A stretch of 64,000 nt of DNA from Symbiodinium kawagutii (Eukaryota; Sar; Dinophyceae; Suessiales; Symbiodiniaceae). The notes beneath the pieces are model-generated. The model was not told the DNA's origin. It did no database searches and saw only the letters and a program-made list of their open reading frames with translations. The DNA is taken from positions 1 through 64,000 of the forward strand of contig VSDK01000749.1 of the NCBI GenBank assembly GCA_009767595.1. The letters run 5' to 3'. The position numbers were made by a program, and so were the translations under genes. Below are positions 10,401 to 24,365 of the stretch, piece by piece (position 1 is the first letter of the stretch; each line of letters starts with the position of its first letter).

Positions 10401-12084
10401 ATTTTGATATTAGTTTTTCCTATCGATCATCGCACTCTCCCCGGCAAGAACTAAATATTTCGGAAAAGCGGCCACTAGGTCACTAGGTGAGCTGGTCCAA
10501 ACAATGGGAAGCACCAAACTCCAAGCGCCAAAAAAAAACTTCTGAGTGCAACTGAGCGAGCGGCAAAACCTCAATTTAAAATCGCAGATTTTCTCAATTG
10601 TTATCGTTTTTGGGAGTTCACTATATCGTTTCCCAGTGTTTGGTGACATTGGATGCCCTCGCACCCCGCAGTCAATTACTTTTATGTTTCCAGGTCATCA
10701 TCTGCCGTGTCTCCATTACTTGTTTCCATCTATATAACTTTCTATGTTCAGGTCATAAGCCTTTCACACGACCGATTTCAACGCATCATTACTGGATCGG
10801 GCTGATACATCATTACTGGATCGGCCCGGTGGGCAACTCATGAGAAGAAGACATTTTGTGAAAATCCGCTTCTCGTTTCGTTATCCTTCTGCTTATCGTT
10901 CCAAACCTCTGGGTACTTTAGAATAAATCTGGATTGCTTGAAAAGGCTGAGTCTCTTAAGTTATCTTGGGTTGAGCTCACTATATCGTTTTACCGGTCCC
11001 GGAGCCATTTCCTGAAGATATTCCAGCCGAAGACTAAAGTGAACTACGGAGAGTCTAGCCTTTCTCTCAACTGGTCTAAGTGGGCCCCACGGATCAACAC
11101 CGAAGAGTTGACTCTTCAATTCATCAGTGGGTCTTCAGTGCCTGGCAAGCCTTCACCCTGATTGTGCAACCTGGCCACGCCCGAAAAGCTATCGCCAGTA
11201 CGCTGGTAGACGCACTTCCTGAGCGTGAAATGGCAGCCCAGCGAACCATTGGGCTTTCGACATCGACATGTTGTACAAAGACCGATACGCTTGTAGCATT
11301 CAAAGGTTCAGAGACTTGCGGGAGACCATTATGTGCAACAATAATACGACTTTCTATGAGTGACATTGCACTATCATTTCTGGGTTTACATGCAGGTTTT
11401 CCCTCATTTAAGCCTATCACCCGCATCGTCCTTGTGACAGTCTGTTCAATGTGGTTGGAGACTGAAAATGATCCCTCACGTGCCGTCCGGCGGCAAAAAG
11501 CGTAATGAGACACAATCTTTCCATAAAATATGGATTTGATGTTGGCTGACTGCGCTTATCCAAGGGGTAAAATGGCTATCTCCCTGTCCATTGGAAAGCC
11601 GAGTTTCACGTTTGATTTGAGACGGGAAGTGACCGCAAATTTCCACTGGACAGGGCTCCATTTAATCCTTCACTAGGCAGCTGCCTGCAACCAAGGTACC
11701 CTTCTCCAGACCTCAAGCCTTTGTGAAACTGACCAACATAGTCGCTCTGCTCCTTGGCCCCCCAACGAGCCAATGCCTCGTTCCTCCACTTCCAAAACAG
11801 GCTAAGCAGCTTGCTGATCGCATCTGTGAATCACCGTGGGTCGCTATTCTAGTCATTTGGTTAACCTCCATCCGTCTGGCATCATGCCCGTCAAGACCAG
11901 TCTAAGCCCGGCACGTCCGCATCATGAAGTTTACCTGCTCCTTCTGGGATATCGGCCTCCCAAGGTGTAAGGTAATTCCAAGCTACCATGCCGTTGAGGA
12001 GTTTTCACTCATGGACAGGCGTTCCACTAGTTGGTAGCGATTCCCGCGTTGGACTACCAAGCCCCTGAAGCATTCAACCAGGCA

Positions 12085-14370
12085 GTGGTTCGCCGCCGCC
12101 CCCTTGCCATTTTCGCCCTGTTGCCCACCTTGAAATCACCATCGTAACAGCTGCCATTGGGCAGCCTCATCGGTTGCCATTTTTGGGACGCGATGGGCTT
12201 GCACAGCTCATGCGATGAGCATGTCCGGCTGTTCGACTTTGGTGAGGAACCATTGGTTCATGGTTGGGACTTTGGTTGTGGTCAATATGGGTTTGTCTAT
12301 GAATGGTGCACCCCCAAGTCACTGGTGGTTCCCCCATTCATTCATAGTAGCTATTTGTGGATGGCTAGTAGGTACCACCATATAGGTTGGTGACCAACGA
12401 TGGACTTCCCCTTTTGGCACCCTGTCCTGCAATAATCGTCATTTCTGCCTTATGCATTACATTGGGGGACCGCCAATTTGCGGACAGACCCTGATACCTT
12501 GATGCACCTTGCACATGAGCTACGACCTCGAATTGCGAAGAACTCGTCATACCATACCATACTGTGTAATACCTCTCCTGAAAGTGCAGCTTGGAATTAT
12601 CATACCTATCTGAAAACGCAGCTGGAATTATCATGAATTATCCACTTGCCAAAATGGATGGGGCCACCCGAGCGCCTGTATGATCCATATCCGTGGCGGG
12701 CATCATTCAGCCAGCCGCCACTGTACTGGGCACCATCACCGAAGCCCATCTGTCCCTCAGCATAGGTCGACCACTGGGAGGGCACATTGGTTGCAGCTGA
12801 AACATCGAAGATTAAGTCACTTCAAAATGAATTTTGAAGCTTTCATAAGCTTTCGTTCATTCTCTCAGCTCGGCATGTAACTAAGATCTACCTACAAACT
12901 CATGGGCTTTGAAGCTTTCCAGGCCTGACCATGTCGCATGTCATCGGCCCAGTTGCCATTATAAGCCTTGGGCATGCAACTCAACATGTCTAGCCTCCCT
13001 CTCATGATCAATGTGAATCACTCCGAGCTTGGCCCCGAGGGTGTCTTGTGGTCAGCCCCCCTGTACATCACATTTTTGGGTGTCGCATTGACCGAACCGG
13101 GAGTCTCAACATGGCAAGAAAACAAACAACCAAACACGCACAAACAAAAAAAAACAAAGAAAAGGGGCTGTAGAAAGCTATCATTTCCTGTCACCAAGTC
13201 ACGGATCCATCCGGATACTGCATAAGCCCCTGGCAGGGACATGACTTCGATATCACTTGAGAAGCCTTTCAAGCCTCAACTCGTCCTCAACCACAAAGTG
13301 CGCAACCATGTAGGTAGACAAACTGCAGAAGTCGATCTTTTTCCATGTCTTTGTTGGGTCATTTGAAGAACCTAAACATACCCAAACATACCTAAACATA
13401 CCTAAACCTTCCATACCTGTCACCTAAACGACCCCAACTCCGTTCAAGCATGTTCAGATTCCCAGTTTGATTTCAGACAGCCCAGGTGGCCGGCCTGGCC
13501 ATGTCTAAGGTCTGCTTCCCATCGGCCCTCGTAGACGGCACCATCATGGTACCTGCTCGTGGCGTTTCGGATGCCCATCAGAAATCATCAGATATCCGTA
13601 GCACATTATTGATTATGATGGATAACATTTTCGTAGATTTTTCGTAAAATGAAATCATCACACGAAAAACAGTAGCACATCACAAGAAACGATCTTGGGT
13701 CCATCACAATCCGTCATAGCCTTAAGGAGAACGACCCCCAAAAAAAAACGGAAACCCTCCACACCAAAGCTTGGAACGCAGCAAGCCCACCTGACGCTCC
13801 ATGACTCAGGCCCCCACGTGAATTTTCCGTAGCCATGGCGCATGCTATTCAACCACTGGCCCGTGTAGGACTCCTTCTTGGCATAGTAAAACCTCGAGAT
13901 GGTCATAACTTGTCACAATTGACTATCCTTAAAATGGGTAGGCGGACAGTCCAACACAAACTAGTTTGGTCATGTGTGGCGTGTTCACTGGATCATTGGG
14001 GTTTACACCTACAGCCTTACCTGCAATTCACGGCACCTGGCCATGAGGAAAGCATTTTTCCCTGCAGTTGAAATCACGGACTGGAAGCATCACTTCCATC
14101 AGGATTGATCTCATTGAATTGTCCAAGCTATCTTTCGACGCCACGGTGACGAAGGTCGTCGCAACCACCATGACATGAAGGACTCACCACTGACGACGCT
14201 TCACCACTGCTACGACAAGGTATCGTGCTCCTCGCATCTCCTTGCCATTCTGGCAACCCTCTGCATCCAAGAGGCGTTCCATCTCCTTGCATCATTCCCT
14301 CGCAGAACTCACCTTCGTAAAAGCCCCCGTCTGCACAGTAGTACGTGCCCGACCTGGGCACCGCTACAAA
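12085..14370 (-). CDS. MORN-repeat protein, multi-exon
   Basis: At least six separate minus-strand segments encode MORN repeats: about 14350-14280 (ADGGFYEGEFCEGMMQGDG), 13880-13810 (SYTGQWLNSMRHGYGKFTW), 13545-13490 (AVYEGRWEADLRHGQAG), 12985-12930 (AYNGNWADDMRHGQAW), 12735-12685 (AQYSGGWLNDARHGYGSY) and 12150-12100 (GSCYDGDFKVGNRAKM). MORN repeats form beta-hairpins that often bind lipids or act in membrane-skeleton scaffolds. One repeat per exon in consistent orientation is strong evidence for one gene. The exon borders, start codon and C-terminus are not resolved, and other domains such as a SET or kinase domain could be attached. Similar MORN proteins are numerous in dinoflagellates and other alveolates. 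Confidence 0.82.
13371..13407. repeat. Short tandem repeat, 10-bp unit CCTAAACATA
   Basis: Three to four copies with one C/T variant, between two MORN exons, presumably intronic. Confidence 0.85.
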
Positions 14371-14419
14371 AATGTCAGCCTTCCAAATGATGCCAATGAC
14401 GCAAGTTGGGATTCGCAAC

Positions 14420-16650
14420 GGTTCCCCGTAAAAACGTCATGAGACCGTATGAAAGTCATTCAGGACCACTTGGCAGTTGAAACTCATTCAGGACCACTGG
14501 CAACTCGAAGAACCCCTCAGGCCCTCATGGCAATCCAAAGGGCTAAGATGGACTCAGTCATCGAAGATCATCTTAGGATACTTGAAACTCATTCATCCAA
14601 AGGATACTGGGCAAATGTTCAACATCGTGACACCGAGGCACCCATGCCGAGCTCCACGTTTGAATAGACCTTCCTGAGGGTCGGCTTCGGGCTTCATCCA
14701 TGGTGTCAGGGAAGTTTCCTCTCACTGAAACCTAAGGCCCTTATAGGCCTTTCATTGTGACATCCATTGGCTGCAAACATCTGCAAGCACGATCAAACAA
14801 GCATTTCAAGTGGATGGATCAAGGGTTTGAGATCGGCCAAGTCACATAGGAATCCCCATTTGGATACTCCTGCACTGCTGTGGTTGCATGCTTTGGCTAA
14901 CCGGAATGTGAATGGATCTTCAACTCTCTACCAGTACCGCAAATCCACCAACGATTCTTTGGTACAAACACGAACGCTTTGCAGGATGCCTTAAGTATGA
15001 TCTGCACCATGTCGCATGGTTTCATGACGTTTCAGAAGTAGATTTAGCAGTTCATTATACACTTGCCTACGTATATTCAAACATACACGTGTGCGCACAT
15101 AAAGTATACATAAACACAGATACATATATATATATATATAAAATATTTATTTATTTATGTGTAAATATATATATATATACATAACTTTATGTATAAGGTC
15201 TCTGCTGCTCTCCCTCTCTCCTCTTTCTCGCCCTCTGTCCCTACGCACGAATAGATGGATAAATAGATATGGAGATAGAGATAGAGATATGGATCTTGAC
15301 TTAGATTGGAAATAGAAATAGATATTATAGATGGACAGAGATCTGATTGTGTGTGTGCGTGAAAAAATTTTGAATGACAAGCAGGGTTGCCACTACTAGT
15401 GTCCCCTTGAGCTTGGATGTTCGTCAGCCACCGTGGTCAAATCCATCCCAGCCCATCATCCTCCCGGCTGAATCCGTTCAACAAGGCCATGGCACGGGTG
15501 GAGGTCACCCCTTTTTGGGGTGCTGCCCCCCTCCAACGGTCAAGAATCGGCTGCGGCGAGAGGAGGGGGCACACACTCGATCAGCAAACTTGTCATACTC
15601 GATCAGTAAACATTGATAAACATTGTCATTATCATTAATGTTTACCGTTAGTATTGATGTTTACCGTCATTAAGAGAAAAATAAAGGAGACACAAAAAAG
15701 CATGCAGCCTTTGTGTCAACCCAATGAGTGCTAAAGTTGAATCCTCAGAGCAGCACATTCACTGGCTCACCGTCACCGCCTTGGAAGTCCTAGCATCGCC
15801 TGCTGCCAGCTGTCCATCGCCATCTGCGGATAGGCACCGTGGATCCCGGTTGACTGTGCTGGGTGACAAGACATGACTAAGCAGATCTAAGCAGCTGGCC
15901 CTGGGTGGCAAGACAAATGCTCAATTTTCGTCCCAAAGCATCTTTGCATCTCAACTGCTGGGCGTTACATCGGCTAAAGTACAGTGCGCCTGCCCCCGCG
16001 TGTTTTCTGCGGAAGGACTGGGCCACACGGGACTTGCAAGTCCCATACATGAGATCTCACTGGCTATTTGTTCCAAGGGTTAGCTGCACCACTGCAGAGA
16101 CGACAAACCTCTCCGAAGCTTTTCCAAATGCTCCAGCTGAAACAGCTGGCGAGCACCGGAAGTGACACACACAGAATTACTTCAAGCGGCTCAACGCATT
16201 TCTCGAAAGCTTCGGGGCTGAGCTTTCAACTGGGAGCTCTCTGGGCGGCTTTCGGGGTCCAAATGCACTACCATCAACTCGTCGGACAGGAAGACCCTTC
16301 CCTGCAACTGAAATGGTCATCATCGTGTGGGCCTTAGCAGCAAGGTCTGCGAGCAAGTGTTTCTGTGTCCCGCTTTGTTGTGCAAAACAATATAGCTCGT
16401 TTTGAGTGATGTATAAACAAACACTGGTACATTAGTACATTATACATGTGCATGTGCCACACTCAGGCCGCTTTGATTCGAAAGTTTGGCGCTCAGGTTG
16501 TCAAAATGAGATGTTTGCAGAGTATTTGGGCACAGCTCGAATTGACTGCTCTGCTTGACGCTCTGTCATCTAGGTTTGATTTTGATCTGCGGATCCATAT
16601 TGCCTCTCTATTATGGATCCCTTCAAAGCCCAACACCAACCTCTAAAAAA
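14420..16650. other. Intergenic or intronic, no recognisable gene
   Basis: Contains an imperfect tandem of a roughly 30-base unit (ACTCATTCAGGACCACTTGG-like) at 14450-14510, (TA)n tracts at 15121-15182, and GATA-rich sequence at 15255-15330. No exon with a family motif was found on either strand. Confidence 0.6.
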
Positions 16651-16704
16651 AATCAGCTGTAATTACGGCGCAGGTCTCCTCACCTCTATGGCTAGAAACC
16701 CTGA

Positions 16705-17160
16705 AGCAGCTTGCTCAAGAAAAAATGAATGCGCTATTGTCAACGAGCTTTTCAATGCCCCTAACCTCAGCATCCTCCCTAATTGGCATGCCATGTGTTG
16801 CGAAACTGGCGATATAATATTTCCAAACTGCCTCAATTTGCCGACTGGTCGTCGGTGTTCTCCCATCGAGTTCAGCATAGTTCAGCTGTCAGCCTGGACA
16901 ATTTCAGGCTGCGCAACTTGGTGCGAATGTGGCTTCCAAGTTGAACAAGTCTGTGTTTTTCTGTGTTTCATTAGCGAAGGGGTTATGTCGGATGCGAAGA
17001 TTGTGACTCTGGGAGCCCTCTTCACAGCTATCAACTCAACTTCCCAAGCATTTCATCGAGGCAAGTGCAGAGAATGGCTGGCCAGTCGTATCCGTTGAAG
17101 CACTTTTGGGGCATGTCACCGCATGTCCAGTCGTGAATGTTTCACCAGTCTCCAGCTCGA
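16705..17160 (-). CDS. Doubtful exons of an unrecognised gene
   Basis: Two minus-strand frames look coding by composition: about 17160-17055 (REIELETGETFTTGHAV) and about 16875-16715 (TPTTSRQIEAVWKYYIASFA, followed by REDAEVRGIEKLVDN). A third at 17455-17300 (FGFVSREEAMRAAEDALLG) may belong with them. Frames are open but no motif, start or splice chain ties them together. They could also be remnants of a mobile element. Confidence 0.25.
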
Positions 17161-18982
17161 TCTCTCGTAGCATGTCTATACTCACGATTCAGACCACAGT
17201 GTTGTGAGCTCACCAGACTCCGTCGAAAGCATCGCGTCCAAAATGTCGATCCCCGAAATGGACCGAAGTCTTTCCACATCTATGCCCTACATCGCGTCAC
17301 TTCGCTGGTCGCCACGGGGACGAGTTCCTGCCCTGCGAAAGATTCACCTCCCAGCCTGGGGCTGTCCCGCGCCTGCCGCCCCAGCAGTGCATCCTCAGCA
17401 GCTCTCATGGCTTCTTCCCGCGAAACGAAGCCGAATTTCCTGCCTGGGCTGCTGGCCATCCACAAGAAACACAGGAAACACGGCCGAAATAGTTTTTCTA
17501 TGTTTTTGTTCTGGTTGTGGGGTCCAGCATTGCCAACATCCCAAGAATTTTGATGGTGCACAAAAAATAGAAGTACACATGTCAATTCTAAACCAATATG
17601 CGCGATACTAATATGTGCATTAATCCAGTACAATTACAATAATCCAAATGAGACTAAAACTAAAAATGATCCCAACAAAAAATACTCATGATGATCGTGA
17701 TATCTGGTGGCCACCCTGATGCCCTTTGGGAGCCATGCGCACACTGAGGCGTGAACACGTCTCCGAGACAAAGCCCCACGGCCGGTGGCGGGTGCCCCGT
17801 TGGAAACGAGTAATGGTAACCTGCGGGGCCGGCGGCGTGGCATGGGGTAAAGCACCCGTAAATTATGTTTTGTCTTGGCATACACTCCGGTAGCCGGTTC
17901 TTTTTTGGGTTCTTATGTGTACCAGTCACCTATATAGTTTCTGGAGGTTCTCTTGTTCCTGGTTTGTCTACCAGAGGGTAGCTTAAAAATGAGAGCCGTA
18001 AACGCGGTTATCGGCTACAAAGAACATGTATCACAAAAAGTGCTCCGACCTGTACAGCGACTGAGAACTAGAATAGTCTGTGCATGACTCAGAAGTAGAA
18101 CAGTCTGGGCATTTTTAGAAGCAGTTTTTAAGTTTTGCAAGCCCACTGACAACGAGAGCCTGGGTCAAAATCTCTTGGGCTCAAAGGATGGGGCACAGAC
18201 TGGCACGGTCTGGTTGTACCTTTTCCATGGCTATCAAGCCTGCAAATCCTCGCAACCCGTCCGATTTCTAGCAGTCTATCCAACTATCTTTCACAAAATC
18301 CGTCGATCCCTATGTTGCTCTCCCTAGTTGTCAATGTGTCCGTTATTCCCATCCATCTACTTCTCCACGGATGTGTCCAAAGAATCTATATTCATATTGA
18401 TCTATCGATGTGTCTATCGATGTGTTTGTCTCTGTCTTCGCACCCATCTCTCTATCTCTCATCTGTGTGCCTGTCCGTGTATCTATCGATCTATTCAGCC
18501 AACCCTCCACCCGTCCATGCATCATTCATCTATGTGTTCCCTTAATCTCTCTCTGATATTCCTTATCTATCCTACTGTCTCTAGGTACCTCATCTCTATC
18601 CGCAATTCTTGACTTATCCTTGGTATTTACTTTTTCCGCAAGCCTCTCTTATCCACTGTCATCATGGACCCTGGCACACGCACACACACAGATAGATATA
18701 TATATACATATATTTTTTACACCCACACACATACACATCCAAAAAGCGTATTCTGGCTATCTATTTTGAAATGTGGCCTTCCAAAAAATAATGAAACCTC
18801 CTTAGCCTTAATTAATGCTGGTGTTTTGATTCGGAAAGTAGGGAAAAATCAGGCAAACATTCAATTCAGAATAAGCCTATTCCAGCAAGAACACGTGTCA
18901 ATAATTGGCTTCTACCAAGATAGGCGGATTTTAACAATAAACTTATTCCAAGAAAAACTACTTCTACCGATTTTCTGACCAA

Positions 18983-19052
18983 CGAACTGACTGACTGACT
19001 GACTGACTGACTGACTGACTGACTGACTGACTGACTCACTAACTAACTAACC

Positions 19053-19086
<34 letters not shown>

Positions 19087-19088
19087 TT
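18983..19088. repeat. (CTGA)n-(CTAA)n compound microsatellite
   Basis: About 13 CTGA units pass into CTAA units. Around it (17500-22100) lie pyrimidine-rich and GT-rich tracts and no exon I can defend. A Gly/Ala/Pro-rich minus-strand frame at 20700-20560 and one at 20330-20000 are the only longer non-repeat frames. Confidence 0.9.
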
Positions 19089-21540
19089 AGAAATTAGAAA
19101 TCTGACAAAGTAACTACAGGAAGTGAAAAACCTTGCATCTATGTACAATATGTCATGTGTTCTCGGTATCGATCAGTGTGTCTATCTCTCATCTAGGTTT
19201 CACCGCCGCAACATCTCTCTACAACTGGCTTTCCCAGTATATCTGTCCATTTCTTCTCTGCATGTATCGTGGACCTGTTCACGTTGAGCTCATACCATGA
19301 GATCAAATTCCATCTGCTTTCCAGGGTCGGCAGCTCCCGGCACGCAGCTGCAAAGCTGCCGGAAGGGTGAACTAAGTCACGTCTCCAGTGTGCACATTAG
19401 CGAAAGTAGCTCCGCCATGATATTTTCAAAATGCATATTCTGGTCCAGGGTGCCCATAATCTATGACGGTCCATGCGCATCAAGTTGGCGAATCTTACGT
19501 GCATCTGCACTCGGGATTTGATTTCTTCTCAACTATGCGCCCAACAATATTCAGATTTGAGTTACGTTGCCTTACGTTGCCTTCCGGATCTGGGCATGTT
19601 TGAGCCATTTACATTGGAGATATCCGCGGCACCCAACTTGTGCTGTGGCTCCAACTTGGCACCAGGGAGCCATAGAACCATCCACAGCGAGCTTCCTTGG
19701 AGCCTGTACAAATCCAATCACCGAATCGCGCTCGGCACCACGAAACTCCTGGTGGCCGGGGAAGACAGCGGGGGAGAGGATGTCAGGATGTCTTTTCGTT
19801 CCTTCTCTAGTTGGTGGTTTCAACCCTTGTAAACAAATCGGATTCAACCAGCCAACCAACCCAAAAATTGCTGAAAATAAAATGTATTAAACCACCAACT
19901 AGTTTTGGATTTTGTGTTTTAAAAAAGGCTCTGCGTGCACACTGCTCTGGAAGCCCCAGAGGATAAAAATTCGCCAGTTCTTTGGTGACTTCAGCAGTTG
20001 AAGCTGATTGAATTGCGGTCGGGCGGGAACCAGATGGAACCTGCCATGGTTCGCCCATGGTTCGCGGCAGAAGTTCCAGCATACCTTGGAACCTGCCATG
20101 GTGTGCCGCCAGGCTGCAGCTGTGGAGGTCGATGGGGCCACTGAGGTGTTTCCATCGCGGTTTCGGCGGCGATCGCCCTGGGGGTCGGGATCTCCAGTTT
20201 GAGGCCTCGGAGAAGCGGTAGCCCTGCCATCACCCGGCGCCAACAGCTTGACCAGCTTGCCGTGGGGGCCCGCCCACTGTTTTGTTGGACTTCTGAATAT
20301 TGAAAAGACATAAGTTTTAGAGCTCTGCATTCACACTTTTTGCATCCAAAAGGATGAAGCGCTGTACCCACCACAAAAAGGCCATCAAAGTACCCCAAAT
20401 GCTACACTTGCCACCTGCACTGCCGAAACTTGTCTTTTCACAATGGTTCTCTGACCCAATTTTCAAGAAGCGTGTCATGTGAGACCTCAGCTTCTGGTGG
20501 TAACATGTGGCAACCAATCTACCATCAATCCGAAAGGTTTTGGAACCCCTGAACTGGGTGGGGGTTGCCCTGCCCGCTGCTTCTCATCCCAGGCTCGGGG
20601 AAGGGGACGGGGATGGCGGCAATGAGGGCGCAGGCGATGGCGCCGGGGACGGCACTGAGGGCGCAGGCGAATCCGCCGTGGCCTGAGCTGGGAACAGGCC
20701 CATCAACAAAGGTGGTTACGAAGATTCGGGAGCCACTCCATTGTCAGGTGGCCTATTCACAACCATGGTTCATAGTCAGTGACTACATCAAACAGGAAGT
20801 AATCATGTTTATGACCAACAACGGCTATTATCAAGAATGGTTGAGAAGAAAACCCATGAGCAGTCCAAGCGGTTCATAACAATGGCTATTAACAAACACA
20901 ATTTATCATTAATGACAGCAGTGAACAATAACACACATTGCCTATCGAGTGCACCACTTCATACGCACTTGATTCTCAATGACAATCCATTGGCTAGTAG
21001 ATGGCACAAATAGCATGGATAGGCCGGATGAGATGTGCATAGATATGAAGATGTAGGCAAAATACCTGACACTGATACATGTTGTATACAAATGTGACAG
21101 CTTATCCGGGAACATTGTGACTGTCTTGCTGAGGTTGATTTTGGGAATGTCCATCCCATTCTTAGGCAATCACATCTGTACAGGTCTACGATTGGCTTTA
21201 GATCCTTTTTTTGATCCTTATGCGTGCACACAAGGTGTCCAAGCTTGTAGATGCTTCTTCAATCTTCTCAAATCTTCTTTAATCTTCTTGATAGGTGATT
21301 TATTAATTTGGCAAATTGGGTGATGCCAATCATGGGCAAATCAAACCCATACGAAACAGTCCTTTTCTGAGCATCCCTCCTGGGTCCCCCAGGAAGGATC
21401 CCATCCAGCCTGCGCGAAGCGCCACACAGATGCGAAGCGAGGGGCACAAGAAATCCATTTGATGCCTCGCAACCCGAACTTTGAGGCTCAAAACGTCGCC
21501 AACTTCTCAAGGTTGGCAATGATGTTGTGAAGATTTTCAA

Positions 21541-21810
21541 GTGACGATGACGATGACCATGACCCTGACCATGACGATGACATTGACCGCGACCATGACG
21601 ATGACAATGACCATGACCATGACGTTGACGTGACGTTGACAGTGACTGTGACAATGACGATGATGTTGACGGTGATGATGACGATGACGATGACGATGAG
21701 GATGAGGATGAGGATGAGGATGAGGGTGATGATTAGGATGATGAGGATGATGAGAAGGAGGATGATGATGAGGAGGATGTTGATGTTGTTGATGATGATG
21801 ATGATGGTGG

Positions 21811-21851
<41 letters not shown>

Positions 21852-21866
21852 ATGACTAGCATTATT
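21541..21866. repeat. Long (GATGAC)n/(GAT)n repeat
   Basis: About 325 bases of GATGAC, GATGAG and GAT units with scattered substitutions. On one strand it reads as Met/Arg/Thr, on the other as Ile/Val/Ser, producing long false ORFs. Confidence 0.95.
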
Positions 21867-22147
21867 GTTCTTATCATTATGTTGTTATGGTGATGATTGT
21901 GATTGTCCCTGTTGCTAGTGAAAATGCACGTGTATAGCCGTATAGCACTGCCTTTAAAAGCAACAATGACGGAGTCTTCAACTCGTGCTCCTGTCTGCGA
22001 CAGGTTCTGTGCATAAATCGATGTGGGTGGAATCTTCTGACATGCGATCTTCCTTGAAGATCTAAGGCTGGACATTCAACGATGAAGATGAAACATGGGA
22101 AAACCAAAAAAGTAAAGGAAAAAGATTTGCAGACTAGCTTGCTACAT

Positions 22148-22690
22148 TCAAACGTGCTCAAGGACAAGGATCGCATGTTCATGCAGTTCTGCTCGAATCG
22201 TCAATGCCCCAATCAAACAAGCAATCAAATCTTGACCGCTCAACTCCCACATTACAATGGAGGACATCAACGACATGATCAAATCGCCAAGTGTCGCCCC
22301 GGCGAAGCTGATTTTGCTTCCTGGATTTCCTGGCTGGGACAGTTTGATAGGCATCTATTCTTTGAAATGGCGGGCTGAAGCCCATCCAAAACATAGGATA
22401 ATGCTCCAGGAGCATTGATCTTATCATAAAACACCTTAGTGAATGATACCCTGGCAACAAGACAAACAAAAAAAGGGCCAGAAACAAATGGCGTTCCCAG
22501 CACTAGGCACATGCCAACGTCAACCAATGGTGCATGACCATCCGCCCCATTCGCGGCCACATCCACTGGGAAACCGCTTAAATAAGCAGCACCTCGGTTG
22601 ATAGAAATTACTGTATGCCAATCATCAATGTCATCAAATTGCTTGCCTAAACCAGACAGCCATACAGGTTGCTTCAAACTATACATGTTT
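22148..22690 (-). CDS. Doubtful exons of an unrecognised protein
   Basis: Two minus-strand frames have protein-like composition: about 22660-22430 (RGAAYLSGFPVDVAANG, then GHAPLVDVGMCLVLGTPF) and about 22320-22150 (ISFAGATLGDLIMSLMSSIV, then GQDLIACLIGALTIRAELHE). Hydrophobic stretches suggest membrane helices. No family was recognised, and splice joints could not be fixed. Confidence 0.3.
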
Positions 22691-23525
22691 GCCTGCCATG
22701 TATACTACATATCTACGCATGCAAATAGTGAACAGGTCATACAGCTATGGACAGCTGTAGGATCATAAAAGAGTGTAATTGCATGCTTCAAATACACAAA
22801 TGGTCGTGTGGGTGTGTGTGTGTGTGTGCAGGTACTGATGCAGGTATCATGTGTATGCTGTACGCATATATGTGCGCATCTATGCATATTTTTCACTATG
22901 AGACCACCCACGTTGAATCAAATGGATGTGGGCTGCTGACATCGGCCTCGTCTTTTTGAGCTTTTGGAGAGTCAGGTTCCCTGCGCCAGCAGAACCCCTC
23001 AGCTTAGCAACAAACTCCTGGTTGATGGTTAATTATATGGGATAACAACCAGCAACGTATATAAGGATTGCAACAATTGATGTAGTGAGTGGTTGTCATC
23101 AATGGTCACCAGGACTCATATCATAGCTCACGGCTAATTCGGGCTTTCCGACCAATCATGATTTATAAAAGGGACCACAGCCAACAAGAGTGGTTGATCA
23201 TGGCGATGTACCCCTCAGCTGGCTATACGGAATCAAAATTAATCATTAAAATTATGATTTTTTGATGGGTAAAGCACCAGACTGGCACGAGTAATGGTTT
23301 ATATACCCTGTGATGGCCTCTGAAAAATGATGGTGGAAATCAACCATCATGGTTGATGATGATTCATGTTAGGTCCCGCTATCGATCAGCCACCACTTGT
23401 CGCACCTGTTTTTGTCACAAAATAGCTTAAAAATCACCATCAAATCTGAGGGAATATTTATAACTAACATGGATCTACCGGTGCAATGGTTCACAAATTT
23501 CAGTGAAACATGAAACAACATCATT

Positions 23526-24115
23526 TCAAGTTGACAAGGATTTTGGCAGCATAAGAACCATCCAGCCTATGAAAAATCCTTTGAACATCTTGGCCATCAA
23601 CCACATAGCAGGGCTGAGGGTGGCTGGTTGACCAGTAATGATGGCACACTTTGGATGGGCTCGCGGCTCCAAGTCGCTACGAGTAGTGAGGCGACCCCAG
23701 CCTTGAAACTTCAGTGGCGCCAGTGGCTGCCTCAGCACAGCCAGGTGTAGCGCGGATGCCACCAGTTCCATCAGCCAAGACACGTCATCGGAAGCTGCCA
23801 ATGCAGCTGATGCCCCCAGCCGTTTCTCTCCCTTCTCTGTCTCTTGGCGCTTCCCTGGGCACAGACTTGGCGAAACAATGCCATCATATGCCATCTAGTG
23901 GTTCTTATATGCCATCCAGTGGTCGGCAAATCAGATTCTTGAATCATCCTGGGCACACTCCAAAGCTCCAACTCAACAACCAGGGATCCAAAGTTCCTTC
24001 TCTCACGCCCTGTCTGGTCCTGCCTGGGTTCATCAGAGGTGCTCGGCCAAAGACCACCGTTGGAGCCGCTGGCACACCCACGTGCGACAGGACTTGTTGA
24101 GCTTCTGCAGACGCT
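23526..24115 (-). CDS. Doubtful exons, Ala/Leu-rich
   Basis: About 24110-24000 reads EAQQVLSHVGVPAAPTVVFG and 23860-23560 reads LGASAALAASDDVSWLMELV followed by LRQPLAPLKFQGWGRL. Both frames are plausible coding sequence on the minus strand, but I recognise no domain. They may be 3' exons of the gene whose exons lie at 24370-24765. Confidence 0.3.
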
Positions 24116-24365
24116 GCCTCATGAGCTGGCCATGGAATTCAGACCTACAAAAAAAGAATGGCTCCAACCAGTCCACTGCTCAAATCAAACATTCAGGAAT
24201 TCTTCAAGTGAAAATGTTCGACTAAACAGTTCCCCCTTTGAAACTCTCCACATCCAAATCGAAAACACACCCCGAAGGTCTCTCCAATTTCAGGTCGTCC
24301 AGGTCGCATCTGCATGTAGCCACGACAGAACCTCAGCAAAGAGATATGAAAACTATCCAAGTCAT

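Noticed and set aside
11080..11513. Overlapping ORFs of 141 (+) and 129 (-) codons
   Set aside because: Neither has a recognisable motif, and ORFs of this length occur by chance in this window.
16613..17098. 161-codon plus-strand ORF
   Set aside because: No family features; the opposite strand has more protein-like short frames, and all trusted genes are on the minus strand.
21488..22075. 195-codon ORF with Ile/Val/Ser runs, and the opposite Met/Arg ORF
   Set aside because: Pure read-through of the GATGAC/GAT repeat.
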